DNA of 6,862 bases. Source: DASXMR01 sp036495525 (GTDB lineage: Bacteria > Actinomycetota > Actinomycetes > Streptosporangiales > Streptosporangiaceae). Location: positions 1 through 6,862 of the forward strand of contig DASXMR010000087.1 of assembly GCA_036495525.1 (NCBI GenBank), in the 5' to 3' direction. The translations under genes and the position numbers were made by a program. A model generated the notes under the pieces. That model saw only the letters and a list, made by a program, of their open reading frames with translations, made no database searches and was not told the DNA's origin. Positions 1-5,394 of this stretch are shown one piece after another (position 1 is the first letter of the stretch; every line of letters starts with the position of its first letter).

Positions 1-12
1 CCTCGGCGGGAA

Positions 13-18
13 CATAAT
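13..18 (+). promoter_or_regulatory. possible -10 box for the flotillin gene
   Basis: The hexamer CATAAT matches the TATAAT consensus at five of six bases and lies about 50 nt before the flotillin start, which would leave a short leader containing the GGAG ribosome site. The -35 region would fall at or beyond the left edge, so it cannot be judged. One AT-rich hexamer in GC-rich DNA is weak evidence. Confidence 0.25.
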
Positions 19-58
19 GGCGATACGCCGGCGAAGGCGCCGGTACGGGGTCAAAACT

Positions 59-62
59 GGAG
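59..62 (+). promoter_or_regulatory. ribosome binding site that decides the flotillin start
   Basis: GGAG directly abuts a first ATG at 63, which is too close for initiation. A second in-frame ATG at 72 lies nine bases downstream, a normal spacing. The second ATG is therefore the better start, and it removes three residues (Met-Thr-Ala) from the longest reading. Confidence 0.6.
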
Positions 63-71
63 ATGACAGCG

Positions 72-1217
72 ATGTTCGGTTACCGGGTCCCTGCACCCGA
101 CCAGGCCATGCTCATATCCGGCGGGCGCATCGGGCTCGCTAGCGCGCCGTTCAAGGTCATCATTGGGCACGGCGCGTTCGTGCCGCCGCTGTTCCGCAAG
201 GTGCGCTACTTGTCCCTGGCCATGTGCGAATCCGAAGTGTCCGAGCAGTGCGTCACCAGGCAGGGCATCACGCTGAACGTCCGCGCCGTCATCGCTTTCA
301 AGGTCGGCAACGACACCGAGAGCATCGTCAACGCCGGCCAGCGGTTCCTGTCCGACCAGGACAAGATGTCGACGCTGACCGGGCGCATCTTCGCCGGCCA
401 CCTGCGGTCGATCATCGGCTCCATGACCGTCGAGGAGATCGTGACCGAGCGGCAGAAGCTGGCCACCGAGGTGCTCGACGGGTCCAAGGCCGAGATGGCC
501 AAGATCGGACTGACCGTCGACTCGCTGCAGATCCAGTCCATCGACGACATGAACACCGGCTACATCGACGCGATGGCGGCGCCGCACAACGCGGCGATCC
601 AGCGGCAGGCGCAGATCGCGCAGGCGCAGGCTAACCAGGCCGCGGCCGAGGCTCAGCAGCAGTCGCAGCGTGCGCAGGCCGAGTACGCCAGGAAGACCGC
701 CGTGGTACAGGCCCAGTACAAGGCCGAGGTGGACAAGGCGCAGGCCGAGGCCGCCCAGGCCGGACCGCTCGCCCAGGCCCAGGCGCAGATGAGCGTGCTC
801 TCCGCGCAGGCCGACCTGGCGCAGCGGCAGTCCGAGCTGCGGCAGCGCCAGCTCGTCGCCGAGGTGATCAAGCCAGCCGAGGCTGAGGCGCAGAAGGTGC
901 AGATCCTCGCCCAGGCGGACGCCGGGCGGGTCAAGATGCAGGCCGAGGCGGCGGCGTCGCACAACCGGGTCGCGCTGGACCGGATGATGATCGAGCAGCT
1001 GCCGATGATCGTCAAGGAGGCCGCGGCCGGGCTGGCCGGCGCGAACGTCAGCGTGCTGAACGGCGCCGAGGGGCTGAGCGAAATCGCCGCCGGGCTGGTC
1101 GCCCAGGGGCTGACCATCCTCGAGTCGGTGAAGAAGAGCCTCGGCGCGCCGGACGGCGAGGCGCTGACGGCGCTCGACCTGCCGGCCTCGGCGAACGGCT
1201 CCGACGAGCAGCGCTGA
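72..1217 (+). CDS. flotillin-like SPFH domain protein
   Basis: This is a 381-residue flotillin/SPFH-family protein, expected to oligomerise at the inner face of the membrane and organise membrane microdomains. What is seen: an N-terminal beta-rich segment opening with YRVPAPDQAMLISGG; an SPFH domain over about residues 10-170, with conserved stretches such as AVIAFKVGN (72-80) and GRIFAGHLRSIIGSMTVEEI (104-123); then a long Ala/Gln/Glu-rich coiled coil, about 172-300, rich in QAQ and AEA repeats typical of flotillins; and a Gly/Ala-rich tail. There is no hydrophobic N-terminal anchor, so attachment must be peripheral or through partners. ATG 72 is preferred over ATG 63 because of GGAG spacing. 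The next gene starts 38 bp downstream on the same strand, in a gap holding a 10-nt GC palindrome (1231-1240) but no clear terminator. Family assignment is firm; the cellular role is inferred. Confidence 0.93.
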   Translation: MFGYRVPAPDQAMLISGGRIGLASAPFKVIIGHGAFVPPLFRKVRYLSLAMCESEVSEQCVTRQGITLNVRAVIAFKVGNDTESIVNAGQRFLSDQDKMSTLTGRIFAGHLRSIIGSMTVEEIVTERQKLATEVLDGSKAEMAKIGLTVDSLQIQSIDDMNTGYIDAMAAPHNAAIQRQAQIAQAQANQAAAEAQQQSQRAQAEYARKTAVVQAQYKAEVDKAQAEAAQAGPLAQAQAQMSVLSAQADLAQRQSELRQRQLVAEVIKPAEAEAQKVQILAQADAGRVKMQAEAAASHNRVALDRMMIEQLPMIVKEAAAGLAGANVSVLNGAEGLSEIAAGLVAQGLTILESVKKSLGAPDGEALTALDLPASANGSDEQR

Positions 1218-1255
1218 GGCCGCCGGATCCGCCGGCCGGCTGATACAACGGGACG

Positions 1256-2093
1256 GTGAGCTCGCTCGCCGAGGTGGCGCCCGGCGTGCTCGTCCGCACC
1301 AGCGACCTGTACCAGACCACCAGCACGGCGATCGCCGGGGCGGACGGCGGCTGCCTGCTGATCGACCCGGCGGTCACCGTGGCCGACCTGCGCTCGCTGG
1401 AGGCCGCGCTGGCCGCTGCCGGGCTGCGCCCGGCCGCCGGGTTCGCCACCCATCCGCACTGGGATCACGTGCTGTGGTCGACCCGGGCTTGGCAACGTGC
1501 CGAGGTACGCGACCGGCCGCGCGGCCGCCGCGGCCGAGCGCGAGCGCAGCGCGCTGATCAGCTCGCTCGAGGCCGAGGCCGCGGGCCACGAGCTGGATCT
1601 GGTCGCCCGGCTGACGCCGCTCGGCGGCTTGAGCGATGCTGGCGCTACCGTCACGGCCAGGCAGGACGGTCACCACGCGAATGCTCGTTCTCAAGTCAGG
1701 TCGTTGCCCTGGGACGGACCGCAGGCACTGGTGCTCGGTCATGACGGCCACGCCCCAGGGCACGGCGCCGTCTTCCTGCCGGGAGCCGGCCTGCTGGTCG
1801 CCGGAGACATGTGCTCTGACATCGAGATGCCGCTGCTCGACCTCGGCGGAGCCGACCCGGTCGGCGACTACCGGACCGGGCTTGAGCGGCTGGCCGGACT
1901 CGACGTGCGGGTAGTCATCCCTGGTCACGGCACGCCAGGTGACGGAGCTGAATTCCGCCGCCGGGTGGAGGCAGACCTGCGCTACCTTGATGCGCTGGAC
2001 CGCGGCGCGGACGCCGCCGACGCGCGGCTCGCGGCAGGCGGCTGGCTGCTCGCCGAGCACGAGCGTCAGCTGCGGTTCGCCCGGTCCCGGTAG
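1256..2093 (+). pseudogene. MBL-fold metallo-hydrolase, broken by a +1 frameshift
   Basis: Two adjacent frames together make one 278-residue metallo-beta-lactamase-fold hydrolase. Residues 1-77 (GTG 1256 to about 1486) end in THPHWDHVLWSTR, carrying the first zinc motif (H66, H68, D70, H71). The rest continues one base later (LGNVPRYATG, from 1488) and carries HAPGH (H169), AGDM (D184) and PGHG (H224), the other metal ligands of the fold. The extra base is most likely one G of the GGG run at 1485-1487. Neither half alone holds the full active site, so the product as sequenced is inactive: the upstream frame runs on as Arg-rich shadow sequence to a stop at 1744. The substrate is unknown; relatives are general MBL hydrolases, not proven beta-lactamases. 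A stretch of about 20 residues before LPWDGP looks inserted relative to the family as I remember it. Start GTG 1256 has only weak upstream signals (GGGA, or TACAAC as a poor -10). Alternatives are an assembly error in an intact gene or, less likely, programmed frameshifting. Confidence 0.8.
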
Positions 2094-2099
2094 CCTGCT

Positions 2100-2105
2100 T
2101 ATAGT
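2100..2105 (+). promoter_or_regulatory. -10 box of a probably leaderless promoter
   Basis: TATAGT fits the actinobacterial TANNNT consensus and ends six bases before the GTG at 2112. Transcription would therefore begin at or next to the start codon. No Shine-Dalgarno sequence is present, which agrees with a leaderless mRNA. A poor -35 candidate (TTCGCC, 2076-2081, 18-bp spacer) lies inside the end of the preceding MBL gene. Confidence 0.6.
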
Positions 2106-2111
2106 TACGCC

Positions 2112-2651
2112 GTGGAGCATCCCGGCATCGAGGTGACCGGCCTGCGGGTGGACGCAGCGATCACGGTGGCGGCGCCACCTGAGCGCGTCTGGCCGCTGCT
2201 CGCCGACGTCACGAACGTGGGCCGGTGGAGTCCCGAGTGCGTGCACGCCGCCTGGCTGATGCCCGCATCCGCCGCGGCGCCGGGGGCCAGGTTCAGCGGG
2301 CGCAACCGCGCTCCAGGCGGCTTCGAGTGGACCGTCACGTGCGTGATCACCGAAGCCGACCGCCCAGCCGCGCTCGCCTGGATCGTGCTGGACGACGACG
2401 TCAGCGATGACGCGACCGCCGGGCATACGTCGTCCGCCTGGCGCTACGAGCTCGGGCCGGCCGCGGGCGGGACCCTGGTGCGCAACAGCTTCGTGCACGG
2501 GGCGGGTGACAGCGGCCTGCGCTGGATGATGCGCAGGCACCCTGACCGGGCAGCGTCGATCGTGGCTGAGCGGCGCGCGCAGCTGCACGGCAACATGCTC
2601 AGCACGCTCGCCGGCCTGAAGGCTGAAGCCGAGCAGGCCGCCGCTCGCTGA
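2112..2651 (+). CDS. SRPBCC-fold (polyketide cyclase/dehydrase-like) protein
   Basis: A 179-residue protein of the SRPBCC (START/Bet v1-like) superfamily, whose members bind hydrophobic ligands in a deep cavity. The first strand and helix read DAAITVAAPPERVWPLLADV (about residues 14-33), followed by TNVGRWSPEC, the classic SRPBCC opening of a strand, then PxxxVW, then a W-SPE turn. Later come GARFSGRNR and FEWTVTCVI (the sheet), then WRYELGP and GTLVRNSFVHG, and a long C-terminal helix (about 140-179) with HPDRAASIVAERR. No catalytic residues can be assigned and the ligand is unknown. Start GTG 2112 rests on the TATAGT box just upstream and the absence of any ribosome site. The gene lies 18 bp after the broken MBL gene but has its own promoter. 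Its TGA is followed at once, in the same frame, by the sulfotransferase relic. Length is normal for the family and it appears intact. Confidence 0.88.
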   Translation: MEHPGIEVTGLRVDAAITVAAPPERVWPLLADVTNVGRWSPECVHAAWLMPASAAAPGARFSGRNRAPGGFEWTVTCVITEADRPAALAWIVLDDDVSDDATAGHTSSAWRYELGPAAGGTLVRNSFVHGAGDSGLRWMMRRHPDRAASIVAERRAQLHGNMLSTLAGLKAEAEQAAAR

Positions 2652-3098
2652 CCGCCGGCGCCGCGGGACGAGGTCATCGCGCAGCTCGAGGCGCAGCAGC
2701 ACCGGCGGTTCATCGAGACCCACACGCCGCTCGACGGGATCCCGCTGGATCCGCTGGCCACTTACATCGTGGTCGCCAGGCACCCGCTCGACATGGCGGT
2801 GTCGCTGTGCCACCAGGCTCGAACATCGACCGGGAGCAGCTAGCAGCACTCACCGGGAAGGCGGAGCTGGCGCAGCCGCGTGCACGCCGGCCGCTGCAGG
2901 AGTGGCTGGTGCGGTGTGCGGGCAAGGACACCGACCCGCGCGAGGACATGGACTCGCTCTGCGGCGTGCTCTGGCACCTGTCCGACGCCTGGGCGCGGCG
3001 CGGCAGCCAGAACGTGATCCTGGTCCACTACGCAGACCTGGCTGACAACCGGCCGGCCGGGGACGCAGCGGCTGCCGGCAGGCTGCCAGGCCAGGCCG
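2652..3098 (+). pseudogene. sulfotransferase relic, truncated at both ends and frameshifted
   Basis: Remains of a PAPS-dependent sulfotransferase-domain protein. The first fragment (to about 2816) reads RRFIETHTPLDGIPLDP and YIVVARHPLDMAVSLCHQ, the latter being the RHPxDxxxS motif that binds the 3'-phosphate of PAPS. The match then jumps one frame (a one-base deletion near 2816) and continues as GSNIDREQLAALTG, GVLWHLSDAWARRG and NVILVHYADLAD, after which recognisable sequence fades by about 3098. The N-terminal part with the 5'-phosphosulfate-binding loop, usually about 90 residues, is absent: there is no start codon, and the first fragment begins immediately after the SRPBCC stop. The C-terminal part is lost too. 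Intact relatives are about 280-300 residues, so roughly half is left. It cannot be functional. The exact right limit is a judgement. Confidence 0.8.
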
Positions 3099-3123
3099 GG
3101 CGCGGAAACGGCAGGCAGCAGGC

Positions 3124-3169
3124 GGCCCCCGGTCCTGCTGGCCGCTGGGGCCAGCCGGAGCCGGGGGCC
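3124..3169 (-). terminator. large two-part hairpin after the LysM gene
   Basis: GGCCCCCGG (3124-3132) is perfectly complementary to CCGGGGGCC (3161-3169). Inside it a second perfect 7-bp stem forms, GCTGGCC (3137-3143) with GGCCAGC (3149-3155), closing a 5-nt loop. It lies 48 nt past the LysM stop on the minus strand and past the end of the sulfotransferase relic on the plus strand, so it could stop transcription from either side. There is no T-run, which is common for actinobacterial terminators. Confidence 0.6.
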
Positions 3170-3182
3170 GGTGACTGCGCAT

Positions 3183-3200
3183 GCTGGCCGCGCGGCCAGC
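3183..3200 (-). terminator. 18-nt perfect palindrome, probable terminator stem
   Basis: GCTGGCCGCGCGGCCAGC is a perfect palindrome that can fold as a 7-bp stem with a GCGC loop. It starts 17 nt after the LysM stop codon at 3217. The stem is identical to the inner stem of the larger hairpin at 3124-3169, making a tandem pair. A dimeric protein-binding site is an alternative, but the position just after a stop codon favours termination. Confidence 0.55.
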
Positions 3201-3216
3201 GTTCAGGTTGCCCTGG

Positions 3217-4002
3217 TCAGCAGCCGTCGTACGCGGCCCAGGGGGATGTGCCGTCCCTGGCGTACAGCTGCTGGAACGCGGCGTTCTGCTGGGCCACGCT
3301 CGCGTCGCCCGCGGTGCCTGGCAGGCCGAGCGACTGCCAGGTGCTCGGCAGGATGCCGTACAGCCCGGCCGGGCCCACGTGCGGGTTGTTGCCGCTTTCG
3401 CGCATCGCGACGCAGGACTGGAACGAGCCGGGCGCGCCGCCAGCCGCCGCCGGAGCCGCCGGGGCCTGCTGCGCCGTGCTCGGCTGGCTGGCGGCTGACT
3501 GGCTGCCGTCGGTGGCCGGGCTCGGGCTGGCAGGAACGGCCGGCGCGTGGTAGCGGCTGGCCCACCAGTCGCGGGTCGGGATCCTGATCGTCGCATCGGC
3601 CCGCAGCACATTCGGATCGCTGATCGCGTGGAAGTGCCTGGTGCCGTGGTTGGCCCCGAAGATGGCCTGCCAGCTGATGTGCGTCCCGTACCTGGCGTTG
3701 GCCTTGCTGGCCAGCTCCGACAGGGTGTCGCCCGGCTTGACCACGTGCAGGTGGTCGCCGCGGACGGCATGGCTGTGCCGCGCGGTCACGGTGCCGTGGC
3801 TGGCGGGCTTCGCTGCGTGCTGGCCGGCGGCTGCCTTGTCCTTGCCAGCCGCCGTGCTGTGCTGCGCGGCTGCCGCGCTGTGCTGCGTGGCAGCGCTGGC
3901 ATGGACCGTTCCTGCGCTCGCCGTGGTACTCCACAGCGCAAGTCCGGCGCCGGCCGCGGTGGGCACCGCGAGTGCGGCGGTAATGAGGTTCTTGGTCTTC
4001 AC
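3217..4002 (-). CDS. secreted LysM plus lysozyme-like cell-wall hydrolase
   Basis: A 261-residue exported protein predicted to bind and cut peptidoglycan. Residues 1-30 form a signal peptide (MKTKN, hydrophobic Ala/Leu core, cleavage likely after TASA). Residues 31-86 are an Ala/His-rich linker with nine His. A LysM module follows, about 86-142: HVVKPGDTLSELASK, then WQAIFGAN, ending IRIP. A Pro/Ala/Ser linker (about 153-192) leads to a short lysozyme/Rpf-like domain, 193-261: CVAMRESGNNP with probable catalytic E202, GLYGILPSTWQSLG, and the end SPWAAYDGC. C197 and C261 may form a disulfide. The layout resembles resuscitation-promoting-factor-like and small transglycosylase proteins of actinobacteria; which bond is cut is not shown. 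The start is GTG 4002 because GGAGG lies ten bases upstream and the signal peptide begins there; upstream in-frame ATGs would add Arg-rich sequence ahead of the signal peptide. The gene is monocistronic, with a long leader and a twin hairpin at its end. Confidence 0.9.
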   Translation of the reverse strand: MKTKNLITAALAVPTAAGAGLALWSTTASAGTVHASAATQHSAAAAQHSTAAGKDKAAAGQHAAKPASHGTVTARHSHAVRGDHLHVVKPGDTLSELASKANARYGTHISWQAIFGANHGTRHFHAISDPNVLRADATIRIPTRDWWASRYHAPAVPASPSPATDGSQSAASQPSTAQQAPAAPAAAGGAPGSFQSCVAMRESGNNPHVGPAGLYGILPSTWQSLGLPGTAGDASVAQQNAAFQQLYARDGTSPWAAYDGC

Positions 4003-4004
4003 TA

Positions 4005-4017
4005 GGAGATTGCCTCC
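4005..4017 (-). promoter_or_regulatory. ribosome site of the LysM gene, possibly self-masked
   Basis: On the minus strand GGAGG (4017-4013) precedes GTG 4002 with ten bases between. The same GGAG can pair with CTCC (4008-4005) over a five-base loop, closing a small hairpin that would hide the ribosome site. Four base pairs alone are weak, so masking would need help from the rest of the leader. Confidence 0.45.
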
Positions 4018-4037
4018 GCGCGGCGGCAGGCAGCGCT

Positions 4038-4055
4038 GCGATCGCGAACGATCGC
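4038..4055 (-). other. 7-bp hairpin with UUCG loop in the LysM leader
   Basis: On the minus strand GCGATCG and CGATCGC pair perfectly around a TTCG loop. The hairpin lies 36-53 nt before the LysM start codon. A UUCG loop on a GC-rich stem is very stable in RNA, though the closing pair here is G-C rather than the optimal C-G. It may be part of a regulatory leader or an mRNA-stabilising element. Confidence 0.5.
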
Positions 4056-4280
4056 CTAACCGCCATGGCCGCCTCGTACGTTCAGTTCGGACGCGGCAGA
4101 TCCTTGGCGTACCTCCTGGAGGGGTCTCGGGGGCTGGCGGCCGCACTTAGGTCAGATCCCGCTGAGGCAAGGCGAGCCGACGATGCTGGCCGTGGAGTCG
4201 CCGGCGCTGAGGCTGGCCCTGGGGGCAGGGCACGGGGGCGGCAGCAGGTAGGGGCTACGCGGCCCGGCCGGCGAACATGA

Positions 4281-4308
4281 AATATAACGCCGGGCTCGCC
4301 GTGGTCAC
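4281..4308 (-). promoter_or_regulatory. candidate promoter for the LysM gene
   Basis: On the minus strand GTGACC (4308-4303), resembling TTGACA, and TATATT (4286-4281) are 16 bp apart. They sit in the only clearly AT-enriched patch of this gap. A second possible -10, TAGGGT (4369-4364), lies further upstream, just past the adenosyltransferase stop; it would make the leader even longer. Confidence 0.45.
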
Positions 4309-4345
4309 GTCCATCCGGATGCCGGATATGACGTATCTCACTCCC

Positions 4346-4360
4346 GGCCGTCCGGCGGCC
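4346..4360 (-). terminator. small GC hairpin after the adenosyltransferase gene
   Basis: GGCCG and CGGCC pair around a 5-nt loop, 30 nt past the adenosyltransferase stop codon. The stem is only five base pairs with no T-run, so termination here is a weak suggestion. Confidence 0.25.
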
Positions 4361-4389
4361 TGAACCCTATTTGCGCAGTTCGTGGCCTG

Positions 4390-4944
4390 TTACTGGCTGC
4401 GGGGCGCCCACACTGAGTCGGGCTGGCCTGCGGCCGCGCCGGCGCTGCGTGCCGCGGAGAACAGCAGGTCGGCCAAGCGGTTGAGGTAGGCGGGCACGGC
4501 CGGGGCGACCTCGCCTGAGCGCCGCAAGGTGGTGACCCGGCGCTCAGCCCGGCGGCATACCGCCCGCGCGATGTGCAACGCCGCAGCGGGCAGGGAACCG
4601 CCAGGAAGGATGAAATTTCGCAGCTCAGGCAGGTCTGCCTCCAGCGCGTCGATCGCGTCTTCCAGTGCGGTGACGTCCTGCGCGGCCAGCCGGGGCAGGC
4701 TGGCTCCCGAGCCGGCTCGCTGCGGGGCCATCAGCTCGCTGCCGACGACCATCAGCTTCGCCTGCACCGGCAGCAGGATGTCGCGCAGCTGACCGGGCAT
4801 TCCATGTGCCAGGGCCATGCCGATCGCCGCGTTGCACTCGTCCACCGCGCCCATCGCCTCGATCCGCGCGTCGTCCTTCGCCAGCCGGCGCCCGCCCCAG
4901 ATCGCGGTCTCGCCGCCATCGCCCTTGCGGGTGTAGATCTTCAC
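4390..4944 (-). CDS. pduO: PduO-type corrinoid adenosyltransferase
   Basis: A 184-residue ATP:cob(I)alamin (or cob(I)yrinic acid a,c-diamide) adenosyltransferase of the PduO family. It transfers the 5'-deoxyadenosyl group of ATP to reduced cobalt, making adenosylcobalamin in the cytosol; family members work as trimers. The N-terminus YTRKGDGGETAIWGGRRL (4-21) is the ATP-binding segment, followed by KDDARIEAMGAVDECNAAIG (23-42) with the conserved Asp35. FILPGG (111-116), RAVCRRAERR (127-136) and YLNRLADLLF (153-162) are family hallmarks; F111, R127 and R131 appear to correspond to residues important in characterised PduO enzymes. Length is typical. GTG 4944 is chosen because GGAAGG (4958-4953) lies eight bases before it and the family begins with this motif; the frame stays open to 5241 but that extension is Pro/Ala/Arg-rich and resembles no part of the family. 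I see no cobalamin riboswitch upstream. The gene stands alone, divergent from the 59-residue ORF. Confidence 0.93.
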   Translation of the reverse strand: MKIYTRKGDGGETAIWGGRRLAKDDARIEAMGAVDECNAAIGMALAHGMPGQLRDILLPVQAKLMVVGSELMAPQRAGSGASLPRLAAQDVTALEDAIDALEADLPELRNFILPGGSLPAAALHIARAVCRRAERRVTTLRRSGEVAPAVPAYLNRLADLLFSAARSAGAAAGQPDSVWAPRSQ

Positions 4945-5112
4945 CCTCGCCGCCTTCCGCCGGTGTACGGACGCCAGCCGAACTGGCCGGGTTCTTCCGC
5001 CTGCTGCCCTCGCCCCGGCGGCTGGCTGGCCGCGCCGGGCTCGCCTGCCATGCCGGTGCCCGACATCCTGCCAGCAGCCGCTGCTCGGGCCTGGCTGCCG
5101 GGTCGCGGCGGC

Positions 5113-5118
5113 GTAAGC
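5113..5118 (+). promoter_or_regulatory. -10 box upstream of the 59-residue ORF
   Basis: TAAGCT fits TANNNT and lies about 27 bp before the ATG at 5146, with the GAGGAG ribosome site (5135-5140) in between. No good -35 is visible. The 200-bp gap 4945-5145 separates divergent genes and must also contain the adenosyltransferase promoter, which I cannot place. Confidence 0.4.
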
Positions 5119-5145
5119 TCCCACCCAGGCAGACGAGGAGCGGCC

Positions 5146-5325
5146 ATGGGGGACGCAGCGGGCACTGAGCCCGGCCGAGCAGCCGGCCGGCTGGCCACCC
5201 GGCCGGCCGGCCGGCTGGGCAGCTTCACGCTGGGCGTGCATGCGGCGCGCGAGTTCGAGACCTCGGACCCTGAGCTCGCCGACGTGCTCTTGGCCGTCAG
5301 CTACCTGGCGAACAGGATGTCGTGA
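5146..5325 (+). CDS. small protein of unknown function (59 residues)
   Basis: I do not recognise this protein. ATG 5146 has a good ribosome site, GAGGAG, five bases upstream and a plausible -10 at 5113. The first 25 residues are Ala/Gly/Arg/Pro-rich and contain AGRLATRPAGRLG, encoded by a 13-nt direct repeat (5182-5194 and 5206-5218, 24 nt apart, so in frame). The C-terminal half has ordinary protein composition, GSFTLGVHAAREFETSDPEL then ADVLLAVSYLANRMS, probably an amphipathic helix. There is no signal peptide or membrane segment. It stops 69 bp before the exchanger gene on the same strand and in the same frame, so the two could be co-transcribed. It might be a conserved small protein or a coincidental ORF in GC-rich DNA; the two upstream signals and the balanced C-terminus favour a real gene. 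Confidence 0.5.
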   Translation: MGDAAGTEPGRAAGRLATRPAGRLGSFTLGVHAAREFETSDPELADVLLAVSYLANRMS

Positions 5326-5350
5326 TCCGCTCCGGGCGACGCCACGGCGC

Positions 5351-5392
5351 CGTCACGGTCGGCTGTCCGCGCCAGAGGCCGGCGGCGTGACG
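5351..5392 (+). other. inverted repeat just before the exchanger gene
   Basis: CGTCACG (5351-5357) and CGTGACG (5386-5392) pair perfectly. Inside, CCGC (5367-5370) with GCGG (5382-5385) and GCC with GGC can extend the stem around an AGA loop, with bulges. The structure ends two bases before GTG 5395 and overlaps no coding sequence. It could be an intergenic attenuator or translation-control hairpin; a 10-nt palindrome (5344-5353) overlaps its left arm. Confidence 0.4.
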
Positions 5393-5394
5393 AG

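Larger units (their letters stand above)
4003..4280 (-). promoter_or_regulatory. long 5' leader of the LysM gene
   Basis: Roughly 270 nt lie between the best promoter candidate and the LysM start, with no convincing gene on either strand. It holds the UUCG hairpin (4038-4055), the self-complementary ribosome site, and an orphan perfect AGGAGGT (minus strand, 4117-4111) with no standard start codon at a usable distance. Genes for Rpf-like wall hydrolases in actinobacteria often carry c-di-AMP (ydaO-type) riboswitches, but I do not see that element's conserved blocks here, so only a structured leader is claimed. Confidence 0.4.

Noticed and set aside
51..962. Long open frame on the minus strand across the flotillin gene
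   Set aside because: Leu/Gly/Arg-rich shadow of a GC-rich gene whose plus-strand product is an unmistakable flotillin.
1374..2849. 491-codon open frame on the minus strand
   Set aside because: It lies antisense to the MBL, SRPBCC and sulfotransferase sequences, all recognisable on the plus strand, and its own product resembles no family.
2807..3553. Plus-strand frame reading from the sulfotransferase relic into the LysM gene
   Set aside because: Only the first roughly 95 codons are sulfotransferase-like; the rest is low-complexity sequence crossing the terminator hairpins and antisense to the LysM gene.
3203..4066. Minus-strand frame starting MAVRRSFAIAALPAAARRQ, which looks like a signal peptide
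   Set aside because: It overlaps the true LysM/lysozyme frame out of phase and soon becomes Arg-rich shadow; the overlapping frame has clear domains.
4086..4117. Leader mini-ORF CTG CCG CGT CCG AAC TGA after the orphan AGGAGGT
   Set aside because: CTG is a very rare start and five codons carry no information; kept only as part of the leader observation.
4065..4280. 71-codon plus-strand ORF in the LysM leader
   Set aside because: No ribosome site, biased Ala/Gly/Arg composition, and it lies antisense to a probable 5' leader.
4003..4280. c-di-AMP (ydaO-type) riboswitch in the LysM leader
   Set aside because: Context makes it tempting, but I could not find the conserved blocks; only a covariance search could settle it.
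4287..5045. Shared 13-mer CGCCGGGCTCGCC in the two intergenic gaps
   Set aside because: Short, fully GC-biased and without symmetry, so chance recurrence is likely.
4945..5145. Cobalamin riboswitch before the adenosyltransferase
   Set aside because: No B12-box-like or other conserved riboswitch segment is visible on the minus strand.
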